Numbered from the stretch's first letter, positions 17,120 through 27,363 are shown. The stretch is 64,000 bases of DNA from Pedobacter heparinus DSM 2366 (GCF_000023825.1 NC_013061.1:4402001-4466000), one strand, 5' to 3'. Program-made: numbers and translations. The notes: generated from the letters alone by a model not told the origin.

Positions 17120-18180
17120 AAAGAATAATCATAGCAGTCCTGATCATCATAGTTGCCGGAGGAGGAATTGCCCTGGTGTTAAGCAACAATAAGAAAAAGA
17201 ATGCAGCTAAAACTGCAATTGTTGCAGCAGGTGGAGGTGCAGTGAGTGTACGTACTGCAACGATCAAAAAAGCCCCCATTGACCTTGATTTTAGCGTTAA
17301 CGGAACGTTTGCCCCCAATCAGGAGTTAAACTTCCTTTCAGAAAATGCAGGTCGCGTTACTAAAATATTTGTGGAAGAAGGTTCCAGAGTGAGTAAAGGC
17401 CAGATTTTAGCACGTATTGATGCCGAGATCATAAATACGGACAAAGAAACAGCCGAAGCAAATTTACAAAATGCCATCAGGGATGAAGCCAGGTATGCAA
17501 GCTCGTTTAAAACTGGTGGAGTTACGCAACAACAGCTGGATCAGGCTAAACTGGCAGTAGAAAATGCACGTTTAAGGTTGCAAAGCGCTACAAGAAAAGT
17601 AAGTGATGCCAACATAAAATCGCCAATCAACGGTATAGTCAATAAAAAATATATTGAAGTAGGTGCATTTGTAAATGCACAGGGAACACAAATGTTTGAA
17701 CTGGTTGACGTTTCCAAACTAAAACTGAAGGTAAACGTAAATGAAAGCCAGGTAGCCAGCTTAAAAATCGGCGACAAGGTACAGATAAAATCCAATGTTT
17801 TTCCTGCCGATGATTATACCGGAACCATTACTTTTATTGCCGCTAAGGCCGACAATTCCCTGAACTTCCCAATTGAAATTCAGGTAGAAAACAACGGTAA
17901 GCACGACATTAAAGCCGGTATGTATGGAACAGCCATTTTTAAGTTCCCAAAACAGGCGCCTATCCTGACCATCCCACGTGGCTCATTTGTAGGCAGTGTA
18001 AGCAGCAATCAGATTTTTGTATTGGAAAATGGAAATACAGCCAGGCTTCGTAAAGTTATTGCAGGCAGAATTATTGGTGACAATGTTGAGGTCATTCAAG
18101 GTTTGCAAGAAGGAGAAACTGTAATCACAAGCGGACAAATCAATCTGGTAGACGGCAGTGCCGTAGCACCAGTAAAATAA
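17116..18180 (+). CDS. RND efflux periplasmic adaptor (membrane fusion protein)
   Basis: A 354-residue adaptor with an N-terminal membrane anchor (IIIAVLIIIVAGGGIALVL) rather than a lipoprotein signal. The lipoyl-like barrel-sandwich halves lie around GRVTKIFVEEGSRVSKGQILARID and ANIKSPINGIVNKKYIEVGAFV, separated by a short alpha-hairpin (about 110-160). A beta-barrel and a membrane-proximal domain follow, ending in IIGDNVEVIQGLQEGETVITSGQ. It links the RND pump to the TolC channel. It sits six bases before the pump gene. Confidence 0.93.
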   Translation: MKRIIIAVLIIIVAGGGIALVLSNNKKKNAAKTAIVAAGGGAVSVRTATIKKAPIDLDFSVNGTFAPNQELNFLSENAGRVTKIFVEEGSRVSKGQILARIDAEIINTDKETAEANLQNAIRDEARYASSFKTGGVTQQQLDQAKLAVENARLRLQSATRKVSDANIKSPINGIVNKKYIEVGAFVNAQGTQMFELVDVSKLKLKVNVNESQVASLKIGDKVQIKSNVFPADDYTGTITFIAAKADNSLNFPIEIQVENNGKHDIKAGMYGTAIFKFPKQAPILTIPRGSFVGSVSSNQIFVLENGNTARLRKVIAGRIIGDNVEVIQGLQEGETVITSGQINLVDGSAVAPVK

Positions 18181-18186
18181 AAGAAT

Positions 18187-21100
18187 ATGAAGATAACAGA
18201 AATTTCTATAAAACGCCCTACTCTCGTTATAGTGGTATTTACCGCACTAACGCTGATGGGACTATTGAGCTACTTTTCTTTAAGTTATGAATTACTCCCA
18301 AAATTCTCCAACAACGTAGTTTCAATATCAACAATATATCCGGGAGCCTCACCAAATGAGGTAGAAAATACCGTAACCAAAAAAATTGAGGATGCGGTGT
18401 CTTCCCTCGAGAATGTAAAGAAGATCAATTCCGTGTCTTACGAAAGCTTATCTGTTGTAACGGTAACGCTGACAGACAAAGCGGACGTCGACTTATCATT
18501 GAATGATGCACAACGTAAAATAAATGCCATTCTCGCCGATTTGCCGGAAGAGGTGAAACCTCCTTCACTGAACAAATTCTCTTTAGATGATTTACCGGTA
18601 ATCACCATGTCTGCATCTGCAAAAATGGATGATGCCACCTTTTATGACCTGATTGATAAACGCATCGCCCCCGTACTTTCGAGGGTAAACGGAGTTGCCC
18701 AGGTAACTTTAGTGGGTGGTCAGGAAAGGGAGATCGAAGTAGGACTGGATGCCGACAAAATTCAGGGTTACGGATTATCAGTTCCCCAGATCCAGCAGGC
18801 CATACTTACCTCAAACCTTGATTTCCCTACTGGTAGCGTAAAAACCAACAGTGAGGATATCCTGATCCGTTTATCCGGTAAGTATAAAAATGTTGATGAA
18901 CTGAGGAACCTGGTTGTGGCAACCAGCAAAACCGGTGCGCAAATTCGTTTAAGTGATGTGGCTGATGTTCAGGACGCACAAAAAGAAGTAGAGAAAATTG
19001 CCCGTATTGACAGGAAAGGGGCTATTGCAATTCAGATCATTAAACAAACTGATGCCAACGCCGTTGAAGTGAGTAAACAAATGCATAAAGTAATTGCAAA
19101 CTTAATGCAGGATTACAAAACCAATGGACTGGACATTAAAATTGTAAATGACAGTTCTATCTTTACTTTAGAATCTGCAGACGCCGTTATCCATGACTTA
19201 ATACTGGCGATTATACTGGTAGCCTTTGTGATGCTGTTTTTCCTGCACAGCTTGCGGAATGCTGCCATTGTAATGGTTTCTATTCCCGCATCGCTGATTG
19301 CCACTTTTATCGGGATCAGCCTATTTGGCTATACGTTAAACCTGATGTCATTACTGGGGCTCTCGCTGGTAGTAGGTATCCTTGTGGATGATGCAATTGT
19401 GGTACTCGAAAACATTTACCGACACATGGAAATGGGTAAAAACCGTGTCCGCGCTGCCTTCGACGCAACAAGTGAAATCGGATTTACCGTAGTTTCAATT
19501 ACCCTGGTAATTGTAGTGGTATTCTTCCCTATTGCAGTAAGTACGGGTCTGGTATCAAACATTTTGCGCCAATTCTGTGTGGTAGTTATTATTGCAACAC
19601 TATTATCTCTTGTGGCCTCATTTACCATCGTTCCATTATTATCATCCCGTTTTGGTAAACTGGAAAGGATTGAAGGTAAAAATATTTTCGGCAGGTTTAT
19701 TTTATGGTTTGAAAAACAACTCCACACATTTACAGTTTGGATCACAGGCATATTAACCTGGACACTGCGTAATAAAGCAGTAACCATTATTGGTGTATTC
19801 CTTTTATTGTTCAGTTCCTGCGGCCTAACCATCGGTGGGTTCATTGGTACTGAGTTTTTCCCGAAGAGTGACAAAGGTGAGTTCCTGGTACAGATAGAGC
19901 TCCCTAAGGATGCTTCCCTTGAGAAAACAAATCAATTTACCCAAAAAGCAGAAGAGTTCCTGTCAACCAAACCAGAGATTACCCAAATGATCACTACAGT
20001 TGGTCAGGCCAGTGGTGATTTTGGTGGAACACAGGCTACAGCCTACAAATCTGAGATCAACGTAAAACTCGTAGACCGCAAAGACCGTAAGGATGAATCC
20101 AGTATTTATGCAACCAAAGTGAGCAGGGAACTGGCCAGACACCTGGTAGGTGCCAATGTTAAAACTGTTCCGATCAGTATCCTGGGTATCGCAGAGAACG
20201 CTCCTATCCAGCTGATTGTTACGGGCCCCGACCTGGATAGTGTTTTACGCTATGCCGAAGCGGCTAAGGGCGTACTGTCAACCATTGAAGGTGCCGCAGA
20301 ACTAAAGCTCTCGGTAGAGAAAGGTAGCCCTGAGATTAACGTACAGGTAGACCGTGATAAGATGGCTGCATTGGGATTGACCTTGCAAACTGTAGGTGCC
20401 ACCATGCAAACAGCTTTTAGCGGCAATACTGACGGAAAGTTCCGTAAAGGTGAATATGAATATGACATCAACATCAGGTACCAGGCTTTCAACCGTAAAA
20501 ACATAGACGATGTAAGAAACCTGATCTTCGTAAATGCAAACGGCCAGCAGATTAAGCTTTCCCAGTTTGCAGATATCAAGGAAGGTGCCGGCCCAAGTCA
20601 GCTGGAAAGAAAAGATAAAAGCACTTCTGTTACTGTAAAAGCACAATCAATTGGTAGGCCAACGGGTACTGTAGTAGCCGAATTTGGTGCCAAGCTGGAA
20701 CAGTTGGAAAAAGAGGGTAAGCTGAAAAAACCTGTAGGTGTAAATTATGTATGGGGCGGCGACCAGGAAAACCAGAGCGAGGGTTTCGGTACTTTAGGTA
20801 TTGCCCTACTTTCGTCTATCATACTGGTATACCTGATCATGGTTGCTTTGTACGATAGCTTTATTTATCCTCTGGTAGTCATGTTCTCAATTCCATTGTC
20901 AATTATCGGGGCCTTGCTGGCACTTGCACTGGCCAACCAGTCGCTCGGTATCTTTACCATATTGGGTCTGATCATGCTGATTGGTCTGGTAGCCAAAAAT
21001 GCGATCATCCTGGTCGATTTTACCAATCAGATGAAAGCCGAAGGAAAAACTACGCATGAAGCGCTGATTTTAGCCAATCACGCCCGTTTGCGTCCAATAC

Positions 21101-21378
21101 TCATGACAACCATTGCCATGGTAATCGGTATGTTACCTATTGCATTGGCCAGTGGTGCCGGTGCCGAATGGAAAAATGGTTTGGCATGGGTAATTGTAGG
21201 TGGCTTAACAAGCTCCCTGTTCTTAACCCTGATTGTCGTACCTGTAATGTACCAGGTGTTTGACAACATACTGAATTACTTCGGTTTCAATAAAAAAGGA
21301 AAAACCATGGAAGAATTAATGGTTGAACCTTATACGCATAAAGAGGTTAAAGAATATGAAATGGACCATGTCCATTAA
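18187..21378 (+). CDS. RND family efflux pump, inner-membrane subunit
   Basis: A 1063-residue proton-driven pump of the AcrB/HAE type. It begins with the usual helix (ISIKRPTLVIVVFTALTLMG). The conserved paired aspartates of transmembrane helix 4 are visible in LVVGILVDDAIVVLENIYRHME (about residue 405), and the second half repeats the fold (GLIMLIGLVAKNAIILVDF). Two large periplasmic loops follow helices 1 and 7. Substrates may include drugs, detergents or lipids; sequence does not decide. The operon ends after it at a hairpin terminator. Confidence 0.95.
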   Translation: MKITEISIKRPTLVIVVFTALTLMGLLSYFSLSYELLPKFSNNVVSISTIYPGASPNEVENTVTKKIEDAVSSLENVKKINSVSYESLSVVTVTLTDKADVDLSLNDAQRKINAILADLPEEVKPPSLNKFSLDDLPVITMSASAKMDDATFYDLIDKRIAPVLSRVNGVAQVTLVGGQEREIEVGLDADKIQGYGLSVPQIQQAILTSNLDFPTGSVKTNSEDILIRLSGKYKNVDELRNLVVATSKTGAQIRLSDVADVQDAQKEVEKIARIDRKGAIAIQIIKQTDANAVEVSKQMHKVIANLMQDYKTNGLDIKIVNDSSIFTLESADAVIHDLILAIILVAFVMLFFLHSLRNAAIVMVSIPASLIATFIGISLFGYTLNLMSLLGLSLVVGILVDDAIVVLENIYRHMEMGKNRVRAAFDATSEIGFTVVSITLVIVVVFFPIAVSTGLVSNILRQFCVVVIIATLLSLVASFTIVPLLSSRFGKLERIEGKNIFGRFILWFEKQLHTFTVWITGILTWTLRNKAVTIIGVFLLLFSSCGLTIGGFIGTEFFPKSDKGEFLVQIELPKDASLEKTNQFTQKAEEFLSTKPEITQMITTVGQASGDFGGTQATAYKSEINVKLVDRKDRKDESSIYATKVSRELARHLVGANVKTVPISILGIAENAPIQLIVTGPDLDSVLRYAEAAKGVLSTIEGAAELKLSVEKGSPEINVQVDRDKMAALGLTLQTVGATMQTAFSGNTDGKFRKGEYEYDINIRYQAFNRKNIDDVRNLIFVNANGQQIKLSQFADIKEGAGPSQLERKDKSTSVTVKAQSIGRPTGTVVAEFGAKLEQLEKEGKLKKPVGVNYVWGGDQENQSEGFGTLGIALLSSIILVYLIMVALYDSFIYPLVVMFSIPLSIIGALLALALANQSLGIFTILGLIMLIGLVAKNAIILVDFTNQMKAEGKTTHEALILANHARLRPILMTTIAMVIGMLPIALASGAGAEWKNGLAWVIVGGLTSSLFLTLIVVPVMYQVFDNILNYFGFNKKGKTMEELMVEPYTHKEVKEYEMDHVH

Positions 21379-21397
21379 TGGCTAAAACCAAGACAGC

Positions 21398-21430
21398 AAA
21401 AAGAGGGGCCCTAAAAAGTCCCTCTTTTTT
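21398..21430 (+). terminator. Terminator of the first RND operon
   Basis: AAAAAGAGGG pairs perfectly with CCCTCTTTTT across a 12-base loop, beginning 20 bases after the pump stop codon. Its presence argues against any reading frame starting before it. Confidence 0.75.
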
Positions 21431-21479
21431 GTTTCTGCAGGTTAAAACAAATGTCAGTTCAAAGCTGTATAATTACAGT

Positions 21480-22295
21480 ATGCTGAGGTACAACATCTTA
21501 ATCCTGCTTATTTGCCTGATGGCTGAAACAAAAGCACAACACCCCCCGCTATTTGAAGGCCTGGTTTCAGACACAACCCGGATAACAATGAACAACCTGG
21601 GCCTAAACCTAGTCAGGTATACCTACCGGGCCCCAAAAGTCCGTTTTCTTGTGATACACGATGATGAAGATACAGGTGTAAAAGCAGCGCTCGAATACAT
21701 CAGGTTTAGTGGGGGCACGCTTATCGACTGCCAGTACGGTGGCATCAGGAATTTTAAAATCAACAACCAGGGAGAAAGCTTTCAGACAGACCCCAACAGC
21801 ATCTATACAAAAGCCGGTATTCCTATTGGCATCCAAAAATACGGTCCTGTAGACGACGATGTGGTAAAGCAGCTGGAACGCACAGCAAAAACCATTTTAA
21901 AACTTTACAATCCTGAGCAACTGGGCTATATTTTTACATTACACAACAATACAGATGGCGACTTCGGCATCTCTTCCTACCTTAAGGGTTATGAATTGGA
22001 AGCTGCTGCAGATTCAGTACACATTAATTTTAGTATGGACCCGGACGACCTGATATTTGTGACCGACGCCAAATTATTCAGTGGTTTTAAAAAAGAAAAT
22101 GTGAACGTTGTATTGCAATCAGCAAAAGCACCAGACGATGGCTCATTGTCTATTTATGCCATGTACAATAAAATCCCATATATCAATGTCGAGGTACAGC
22201 ACGGACATTTCGATGAAAACCTGAGGTTAATAGAAATTGCCATCAAGGTCTTGTTTCAAGCCTATCCCTTGTTAAAACAAAAGGCCGCAGAATAA
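21480..22295 (+). CDS. Secreted hypothetical protein
   Basis: A 271-residue protein of no family I recognise. The ATG at 21480 gives a proper signal peptide (MLRYNILILLICLMAETKAQ), while an extension from 21378 would place the upstream terminator inside the gene. Candidate metal-binding or catalytic spots are IHDDEDTG (about residue 60), FTLHNNTDGD (about 158) and VEVQHGHFDENL (about 240). This spread of His and acidic residues recalls zinc amidases or aminoacylase-type hydrolases, but that is only a resemblance. It ends inside a terminator hairpin and converges with lpdA. Confidence 0.7.
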   Translation: MLRYNILILLICLMAETKAQHPPLFEGLVSDTTRITMNNLGLNLVRYTYRAPKVRFLVIHDDEDTGVKAALEYIRFSGGTLIDCQYGGIRNFKINNQGESFQTDPNSIYTKAGIPIGIQKYGPVDDDVVKQLERTAKTILKLYNPEQLGYIFTLHNNTDGDFGISSYLKGYELEAAADSVHINFSMDPDDLIFVTDAKLFSGFKKENVNVVLQSAKAPDDGSLSIYAMYNKIPYINVEVQHGHFDENLRLIEIAIKVLFQAYPLLKQKAAE

Positions 22296-22308
22296 GCTGC
22301 GGCCTTTT
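22279..22308. terminator. Bidirectional terminator overlapping the end of the secreted protein gene
   Basis: A perfect 12-bp stem (AAAAGGCCGCAG / CTGCGGCCTTTT) with a 6-base loop AATAAG. The stop codon TAA of the upstream gene lies in the loop. It also serves the convergent lpdA gene. Confidence 0.85.
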
Positions 22309-22330
22309 GTCTGATGCACGAAACTGGTCA

Positions 22331-23734
22331 TCAAATGTGGATGGCCCGGTTCTCTGTCGCTGCCATAGCAGCCTCTTTCATCGCCTCTGTATAAGTAGGG
22401 TGTGCATGACAGATCCTGGCAATGTCTTCTGCTGAGGCACGGAATTCCATAGCAACAACAGCCTCTGCAATCATATCTGCAGCCCTTGGTCCAATCATGT
22501 GTACACCTAAAATTTCATCTGTTTTAGCATCTGCAAGTACTTTTACAAAGCCATCTGTATCCATACTTGCCTTGGCACGGCCACTGGCCTTAAATGGAAA
22601 GGAACCTGTTTTGTATGATAGTCCTTTTTCTTTCAGCTGCTCTTCGGTATAGCCTACCGAAGCTACTTCCGGCCAGGTATAAACCACGCCCGGAATCAGG
22701 TTATAATTGATGTGTGGTTTTTGTCCCGCAATCCGCTCTGCAACATATACGCCCTCATCTTCGGCCTTATGGGCAAGCATAGCACCCTTAATCACATCAC
22801 CTATCGCATACACACCCGGGACTGTCGTTTCCAGGTGATCGTTCACCGGGATTTTATTTCCTCTTTCTTCAGGTTTGATACCTATGTTTTCCAGCCCCAA
22901 TCCTTCTGTATAAGCTGTACGCCCAACTGCAACAATGCAATAATCTGCTTCAAATTTCACCTCTTCTCCTTTGGCATTGGTTGCTGTAACCGTAACTTTC
23001 TTGCCCTTGGTACTTGCCCCGGTAACTTTATGGCCCATAAAAAACTCCATACCAAGCGATTTTTTCAATACACGCTGCAGTTCTTTACCTAGACCGGCAT
23101 CCATGGTACCTATAATTGATGGCATAAATTCAATCACCGATACTTTTGTACCTAAACGTGCATATACCGAACCTAGTTCCAGTCCAATTACACCACCGCC
23201 AATAACTACCATCTGCTTAGGTACCTCAGTGATGTTTAAAGCTTCTGTAGAAGTGATGATCCGTTTTTTATCAACAGGTAAAAAAGGCAATGCAGTAGGT
23301 TTTGAACCCGACGCAATGATTACATTTTTAGCTGTTATGGTCTCCGATTTACCATCTTTGGTAATCTTAATCGTATTTTTATCTATAAAAGAACCTACAC
23401 CCTCAAAAGCATCAATTTTATTCTTTTTAAACAAATATTGTATCCCAGCAGTATTTTGCGCCACCACATCATTTTTACGGGCAATCATTTGCGGCATATC
23501 CACCTTTAAATCTTTCAGATTAATGCCATGCGTCTGAAAAGTATGTGCAGCATTATGAAAATGCTCTGAAGAATCCAACAGGGCCTTGGAAGGAATACAT
23601 CCTACATTTAAACAGGTTCCCCCAAAAGTTTTATATTTCTCTATAACTGCTGTTTTTAAGCCTAACTGGGCACATCTGATTGCTCCAACATAACCGCCCG
23701 GGCCCGAGCCAATTACAACTACATCGTATTGCAT
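22331..23734 (-). CDS. lpdA: Dihydrolipoyl dehydrogenase (E3)
   Basis: A 467-residue FAD/NAD disulfide oxidoreductase. It has the N-terminal FAD fingerprint (VVIGSGPGGYVGAIRCAQ), the redox disulfide motif GGTCLNVGCIPSK (Cys at about 41 and 46), the NAD-binding VVIGGGVIGLELGSVYARLG, and the C-terminal catalytic HAHPTYTEAMKEA with the active-site His. It reoxidises the lipoyl arm of 2-oxoacid dehydrogenase complexes and so serves the E1 and E2 proteins encoded at 29.1-33.2 kb. It is a single gene, divergent from the CocE-type hydrolase. Confidence 0.96.
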   Translation of the reverse strand: MQYDVVVIGSGPGGYVGAIRCAQLGLKTAVIEKYKTFGGTCLNVGCIPSKALLDSSEHFHNAAHTFQTHGINLKDLKVDMPQMIARKNDVVAQNTAGIQYLFKKNKIDAFEGVGSFIDKNTIKITKDGKSETITAKNVIIASGSKPTALPFLPVDKKRIITSTEALNITEVPKQMVVIGGGVIGLELGSVYARLGTKVSVIEFMPSIIGTMDAGLGKELQRVLKKSLGMEFFMGHKVTGASTKGKKVTVTATNAKGEEVKFEADYCIVAVGRTAYTEGLGLENIGIKPEERGNKIPVNDHLETTVPGVYAIGDVIKGAMLAHKAEDEGVYVAERIAGQKPHINYNLIPGVVYTWPEVASVGYTEEQLKEKGLSYKTGSFPFKASGRAKASMDTDGFVKVLADAKTDEILGVHMIGPRAADMIAEAVVAMEFRASAEDIARICHAHPTYTEAMKEAAMAATENRAIHI

Positions 23735-23824
23735 ACTAAGGATTTTTTTTTGCGTAAAGTTAATAAACCTATCCCGTATTCAGCAATCAATTCCATATAT
23801 TTATCCTTAAAAAAACCTTCCTCT

Positions 23825-25702
23825 ATGACTCCTTTCAAATCGTTCTCCTTCATTTTTCTCTTTATTTTTACCAGTCTTTCTGCTTCTGCACAACAGTCCG
23901 ACTCTGCTTATATACGTCAGAACTATACCAAAATAGAAAGGCTGATCCCTATGCGGGATGGCATTAAGCTATTTACAGCCATTTACATCCCCAAAGACAA
24001 AAGCAAGAAGTATCCTTTTATGCTCAACCGTACTCCTTATACCGTTTCGCCTTATGGCGAAAACAATTATAAAACAAGCCTTGGCCCCTCTCCGCTCTTT
24101 ATAAAAGAAGGCTTTATCTTTGTTTATCAGGATGTAAGGGGCAAATGGATGAGTGAGGGAAAATTTGAAGACGTAAGGCCGCAAATAGCCAGCAAGAAAC
24201 GCAAAACGGATATTGATGAAAGCTCCGATACTTATGATACGATCGACTGGCTGATCAGGAACATTCCTGGAAACAACCGTAAAACCGGTATTTACGGTAT
24301 CTCATACCCAGGCTTTTATGCTACTGCTGCCCTACCAGATGCGCATCCATCTTTAAAGGCAGTATCGCCCCAGGCTCCGGTTACCGACTGGTTTATAGGC
24401 GATGATTTTCATCACAATGGCACCTTGTTCCTTGCAGATATCTTTAGCTTCTATTATACCTTCGGGGTACCGCGACCTCAACCAATTACGCCCGACAAAC
24501 GTCCAAAACCCTTTGATTTCCCGGTTAAAGACAACTACCGTTTTTTTCTTGAACTGGGCCCCTTAAAAAACATCACCAAAAAATATTATGGCGATACCAT
24601 ACGATTCTGGAATGATATCAATGCGCATACCAATTATGATGCCTTCTGGAAAGCCCGTAACATTACGCCGCATTTAATTGGTGTAAAACCTGCAGTTTTG
24701 GTAGTTGGCGGCTTCTTTGATGCAGAAGACCTTTACGGTACGCTTAAAACCTATCAGGCCATCGAAAAACAAAATCCATCCTCAAAAAACAACCTCGTTA
24801 TGGGCCCCTGGTACCATGGTGGCTGGGCAAGAAGTACGGGAAGCAGTTTCGGGGATATTAATTTCGGACAGCCAACCAGTACTTCATACCAGCAAAATGT
24901 TGAGTTCCCTTTCTTTATGCAATACCTCAAAGAGGCACCGGATGCAAAAATTGCAGAGGCAACCATTTTTATCACTGGCAGCAATGAATGGAAGAAATTT
25001 AGCTCCTGGCCACCTCAGGATACAGAAGAAAGAACATTATACCTGCAGCCCAATGGCAAACTGAGCTTTGAGAAGGTACAGCGGACCGACAGCTGGGATG
25101 AATATGTAAGTGATCCCAATTCACCTGTCCCTTATCAGGATGGCATACAAACCAGCAGAACCCGGGAATATATGATCGATGACCAGCGTTTTGCCTCGCG
25201 CAGACCGGATGTAAGGGTATTCCAAACAGAGCCCCTCAGTTCCGACCTTACACTTACCGGCCCGGTATTGGCCAAACTGGTGGTATCAACCACAGGTACG
25301 GATGCAGATTATGTGGTAAAACTGATAGATGTATATCCGGAAGATACACCAAATCCTGTACCTAACCCTAAAAACCTGATCATGGGTGGTTACCAGATGC
25401 TGGTACGCGGCGAGATCATGCGTGGAAAATACCGTAATAGCTTTGAAAAACCCGAGCCTTTTGTTCCTGGAACAATTACAAAAGTAAACTATGCCCTTCC
25501 GGATGTAGCCCATACCTTTAAAAAAGGCCACCGCATCATGATCCAGGTCCAGAATTCATGGTTTCCCCTGGCCGACCGGAATCCACAGCAGTTTATGGAC
25601 ATTTACCAGGCCGAACCTGGCGATTTCAGAAAAGCTACGCATAGGATCTTCCACGATGTACACAATGCATCTGCAATTACGGTAAACGTACTGAAACCTT
25701 AA
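23825..25702 (+). CDS. CocE/NonD family hydrolase (X-Pro dipeptidyl-peptidase-like)
   Basis: A 625-residue secreted alpha/beta hydrolase. The ATG at 23825 gives a good signal peptide (FIFLFIFTSLSASAQ). The nucleophile motif is GISYPG (Ser at about residue 162); the acid and base candidates are GGFFDAEDLYG and GPWYHGGW. The C-terminal jelly-roll domain (LTLTGPVLAKLVVSTTGTDADYVVKLIDVYP) is typical of CocE and X-Pro peptidases. The members cut acyl or peptide bonds, including ester and beta-lactam substrates. An M1 peptidase gene follows after five bases, suggesting joint use in peptide degradation. Confidence 0.92.
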   Translation: MTPFKSFSFIFLFIFTSLSASAQQSDSAYIRQNYTKIERLIPMRDGIKLFTAIYIPKDKSKKYPFMLNRTPYTVSPYGENNYKTSLGPSPLFIKEGFIFVYQDVRGKWMSEGKFEDVRPQIASKKRKTDIDESSDTYDTIDWLIRNIPGNNRKTGIYGISYPGFYATAALPDAHPSLKAVSPQAPVTDWFIGDDFHHNGTLFLADIFSFYYTFGVPRPQPITPDKRPKPFDFPVKDNYRFFLELGPLKNITKKYYGDTIRFWNDINAHTNYDAFWKARNITPHLIGVKPAVLVVGGFFDAEDLYGTLKTYQAIEKQNPSSKNNLVMGPWYHGGWARSTGSSFGDINFGQPTSTSYQQNVEFPFFMQYLKEAPDAKIAEATIFITGSNEWKKFSSWPPQDTEERTLYLQPNGKLSFEKVQRTDSWDEYVSDPNSPVPYQDGIQTSRTREYMIDDQRFASRRPDVRVFQTEPLSSDLTLTGPVLAKLVVSTTGTDADYVVKLIDVYPEDTPNPVPNPKNLIMGGYQMLVRGEIMRGKYRNSFEKPEPFVPGTITKVNYALPDVAHTFKKGHRIMIQVQNSWFPLADRNPQQFMDIYQAEPGDFRKATHRIFHDVHNASAITVNVLKP

Positions 25703-25707
25703 AACGG

Positions 25708-27363
25708 ATGAAACCAGTATATTGTGCCATCCTTACTTGCCTGCTCAGCCTTCAGGTAGCAGCCCAGCTGATGGACAAAAGACGCCCCTATACAGCTGCA
25801 GATACATTAAGAGGAATGCTCAGCCCCCTGCGTACCAGCTACGACATTAATTATTACCACCTGGACATCAGCCTGGATATTGCCAATCAAGCGATTAAAG
25901 GAAGTAACGAATTCCATTTTACCGCAACACAGCGCCTCAGTAAACTGCAGTTCGATCTTTTTGAAAATATGGATATAGAAAAGATCATTTTTAAAGCGCA
26001 GCAAATTCCATTTACAAGAAAATTTAATGCGGTATTTGTTAGCTTTCCCCAACCTATTGAAAAAGGCAGCAAAGAGAAATTCACGGTATTTTATTCAGGA
26101 AAGCCGGTCATTGCAAAGAACCCGCCCTGGGAGGGGGGCTTCATTTTCAGTAAAGACAAATCCGGAAAACCCTGGGTATCTGTAGCCTGCCAGGGCCTGG
26201 GCGCCAGCAGCTGGTGGCCCAATAAAGACCATCAAAGCGATGAGGCCGATAGCATGCTCATCAGTGTTACGGTACCTAAAGACCTGCAGGAAATCTCTAA
26301 CGGCAGGTTGCGCAGCAAAGTAGAAAAACCAAATGGTCAGCTCCAGTACAACTGGTTTGTAAACAATCCCATCAACAACTACAATGTAACGCTATACGTA
26401 GGCCGGTATGCACACCGGGCCGACCAATATGCCGGAGAAAAAGGGGAACTGAGTCTGGATTACTGGGCCCTGAAGGAAGACAGCGCAATAGCAGTCCCCC
26501 ATTGGAATGCAGATGTTAAACCCATGCTAAAATCCTTTGAACATTGGTTCGGCCCCTATCCTTTTTATCAAGATGGCTATAAACTGGTTCAGGCGCCTTA
26601 TCTCGGAATGGAACATCAGAGTGCAATTGCTTATGGAAATGGTTTTAAAAAAGGATACCTGGGTAGCGATCTTTCCAACACCGGCTGGGGCCTCAAATTT
26701 GATTTCATCACCATTCACGAAAGCGGACATGAATGGTTTGGAAATAACATCACTACAAAAGACATTGCCGACATGTGGGTACATGAAGCCTTCGCCAATT
26801 ATGCCGAAGCCTTGTTCCTGGAATCAAACTATGGAAAGAAAGCCGGCGCTGAATACATTACCGGAATAAGGAAAAATATCCGGAACGACAGCCCGATAAT
26901 CGGCACATACAACCTGAACCGTGAAGGATCGGGTGATATGTATTATAAAGGGGCTAATCTCGTACACCTCATCCGGCAGCTGATCAATGATGACGAAAAA
27001 TTCAGAAGCATCCTCAGGGGATTAAACAAAACCTTTTACCATAAAACTGTAACCACACAGCAGGTTGAGGAATACATCATCAGACAGAGTGGCTTAAACC
27101 TGCAAAAAACCTTCGATCAATACCTCCGGCATACCGGCATCCCGACATTGGAATACCAGGTCTACAATGGTTTGCTGAAGTACAGATGGGCAGCCGATGT
27201 GAAAAACTTTGATATGCCTGTAAAAGTAAGCCTCAAGCCTGGCAATTTCAGTTTTATCTATCCTTCAGCCAACTGGAAAACGATTGCGGCAGATAAAAGT
27301 ATAAGTAACAGATCCTTTAAAGCAGAGCCCAATTTCTACATCCAGCTTAAAGCGGTCAATTAA
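25708..27363 (+). CDS. M1 family metallopeptidase
   Basis: A 551-residue gluzincin with a signal peptide (CAILTCLLSLQVAAQ). The zinc site HESGH is followed 18 residues later by the third ligand Glu in WVHEAFANYAEALF. The usual GxMEN exopeptidase motif appears as LGMEHQS, with His in place of Asn, as in some other M1 proteins. The N-terminal beta domain (DINYYHLDISLDIANQAIKG) is standard. It is probably co-transcribed with the CocE-type hydrolase and acts outside the inner membrane. Its stop codon overlaps that of the convergent DUF2490 gene. Confidence 0.93.
   Translation: MKPVYCAILTCLLSLQVAAQLMDKRRPYTAADTLRGMLSPLRTSYDINYYHLDISLDIANQAIKGSNEFHFTATQRLSKLQFDLFENMDIEKIIFKAQQIPFTRKFNAVFVSFPQPIEKGSKEKFTVFYSGKPVIAKNPPWEGGFIFSKDKSGKPWVSVACQGLGASSWWPNKDHQSDEADSMLISVTVPKDLQEISNGRLRSKVEKPNGQLQYNWFVNNPINNYNVTLYVGRYAHRADQYAGEKGELSLDYWALKEDSAIAVPHWNADVKPMLKSFEHWFGPYPFYQDGYKLVQAPYLGMEHQSAIAYGNGFKKGYLGSDLSNTGWGLKFDFITIHESGHEWFGNNITTKDIADMWVHEAFANYAEALFLESNYGKKAGAEYITGIRKNIRNDSPIIGTYNLNREGSGDMYYKGANLVHLIRQLINDDEKFRSILRGLNKTFYHKTVTTQQVEEYIIRQSGLNLQKTFDQYLRHTGIPTLEYQVYNGLLKYRWAADVKNFDMPVKVSLKPGNFSFIYPSANWKTIAADKSISNRSFKAEPNFYIQLKAVN

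Noticed and set aside
21378..21479. N-terminal extension of the secreted hypothetical protein
   Set aside because: It would include the terminator of the RND operon and would bury the signal peptide.
22971..23537. A 188-codon open frame on the plus strand
   Set aside because: It is antisense to lpdA and overlaps its NAD-binding and FAD-domain coding.
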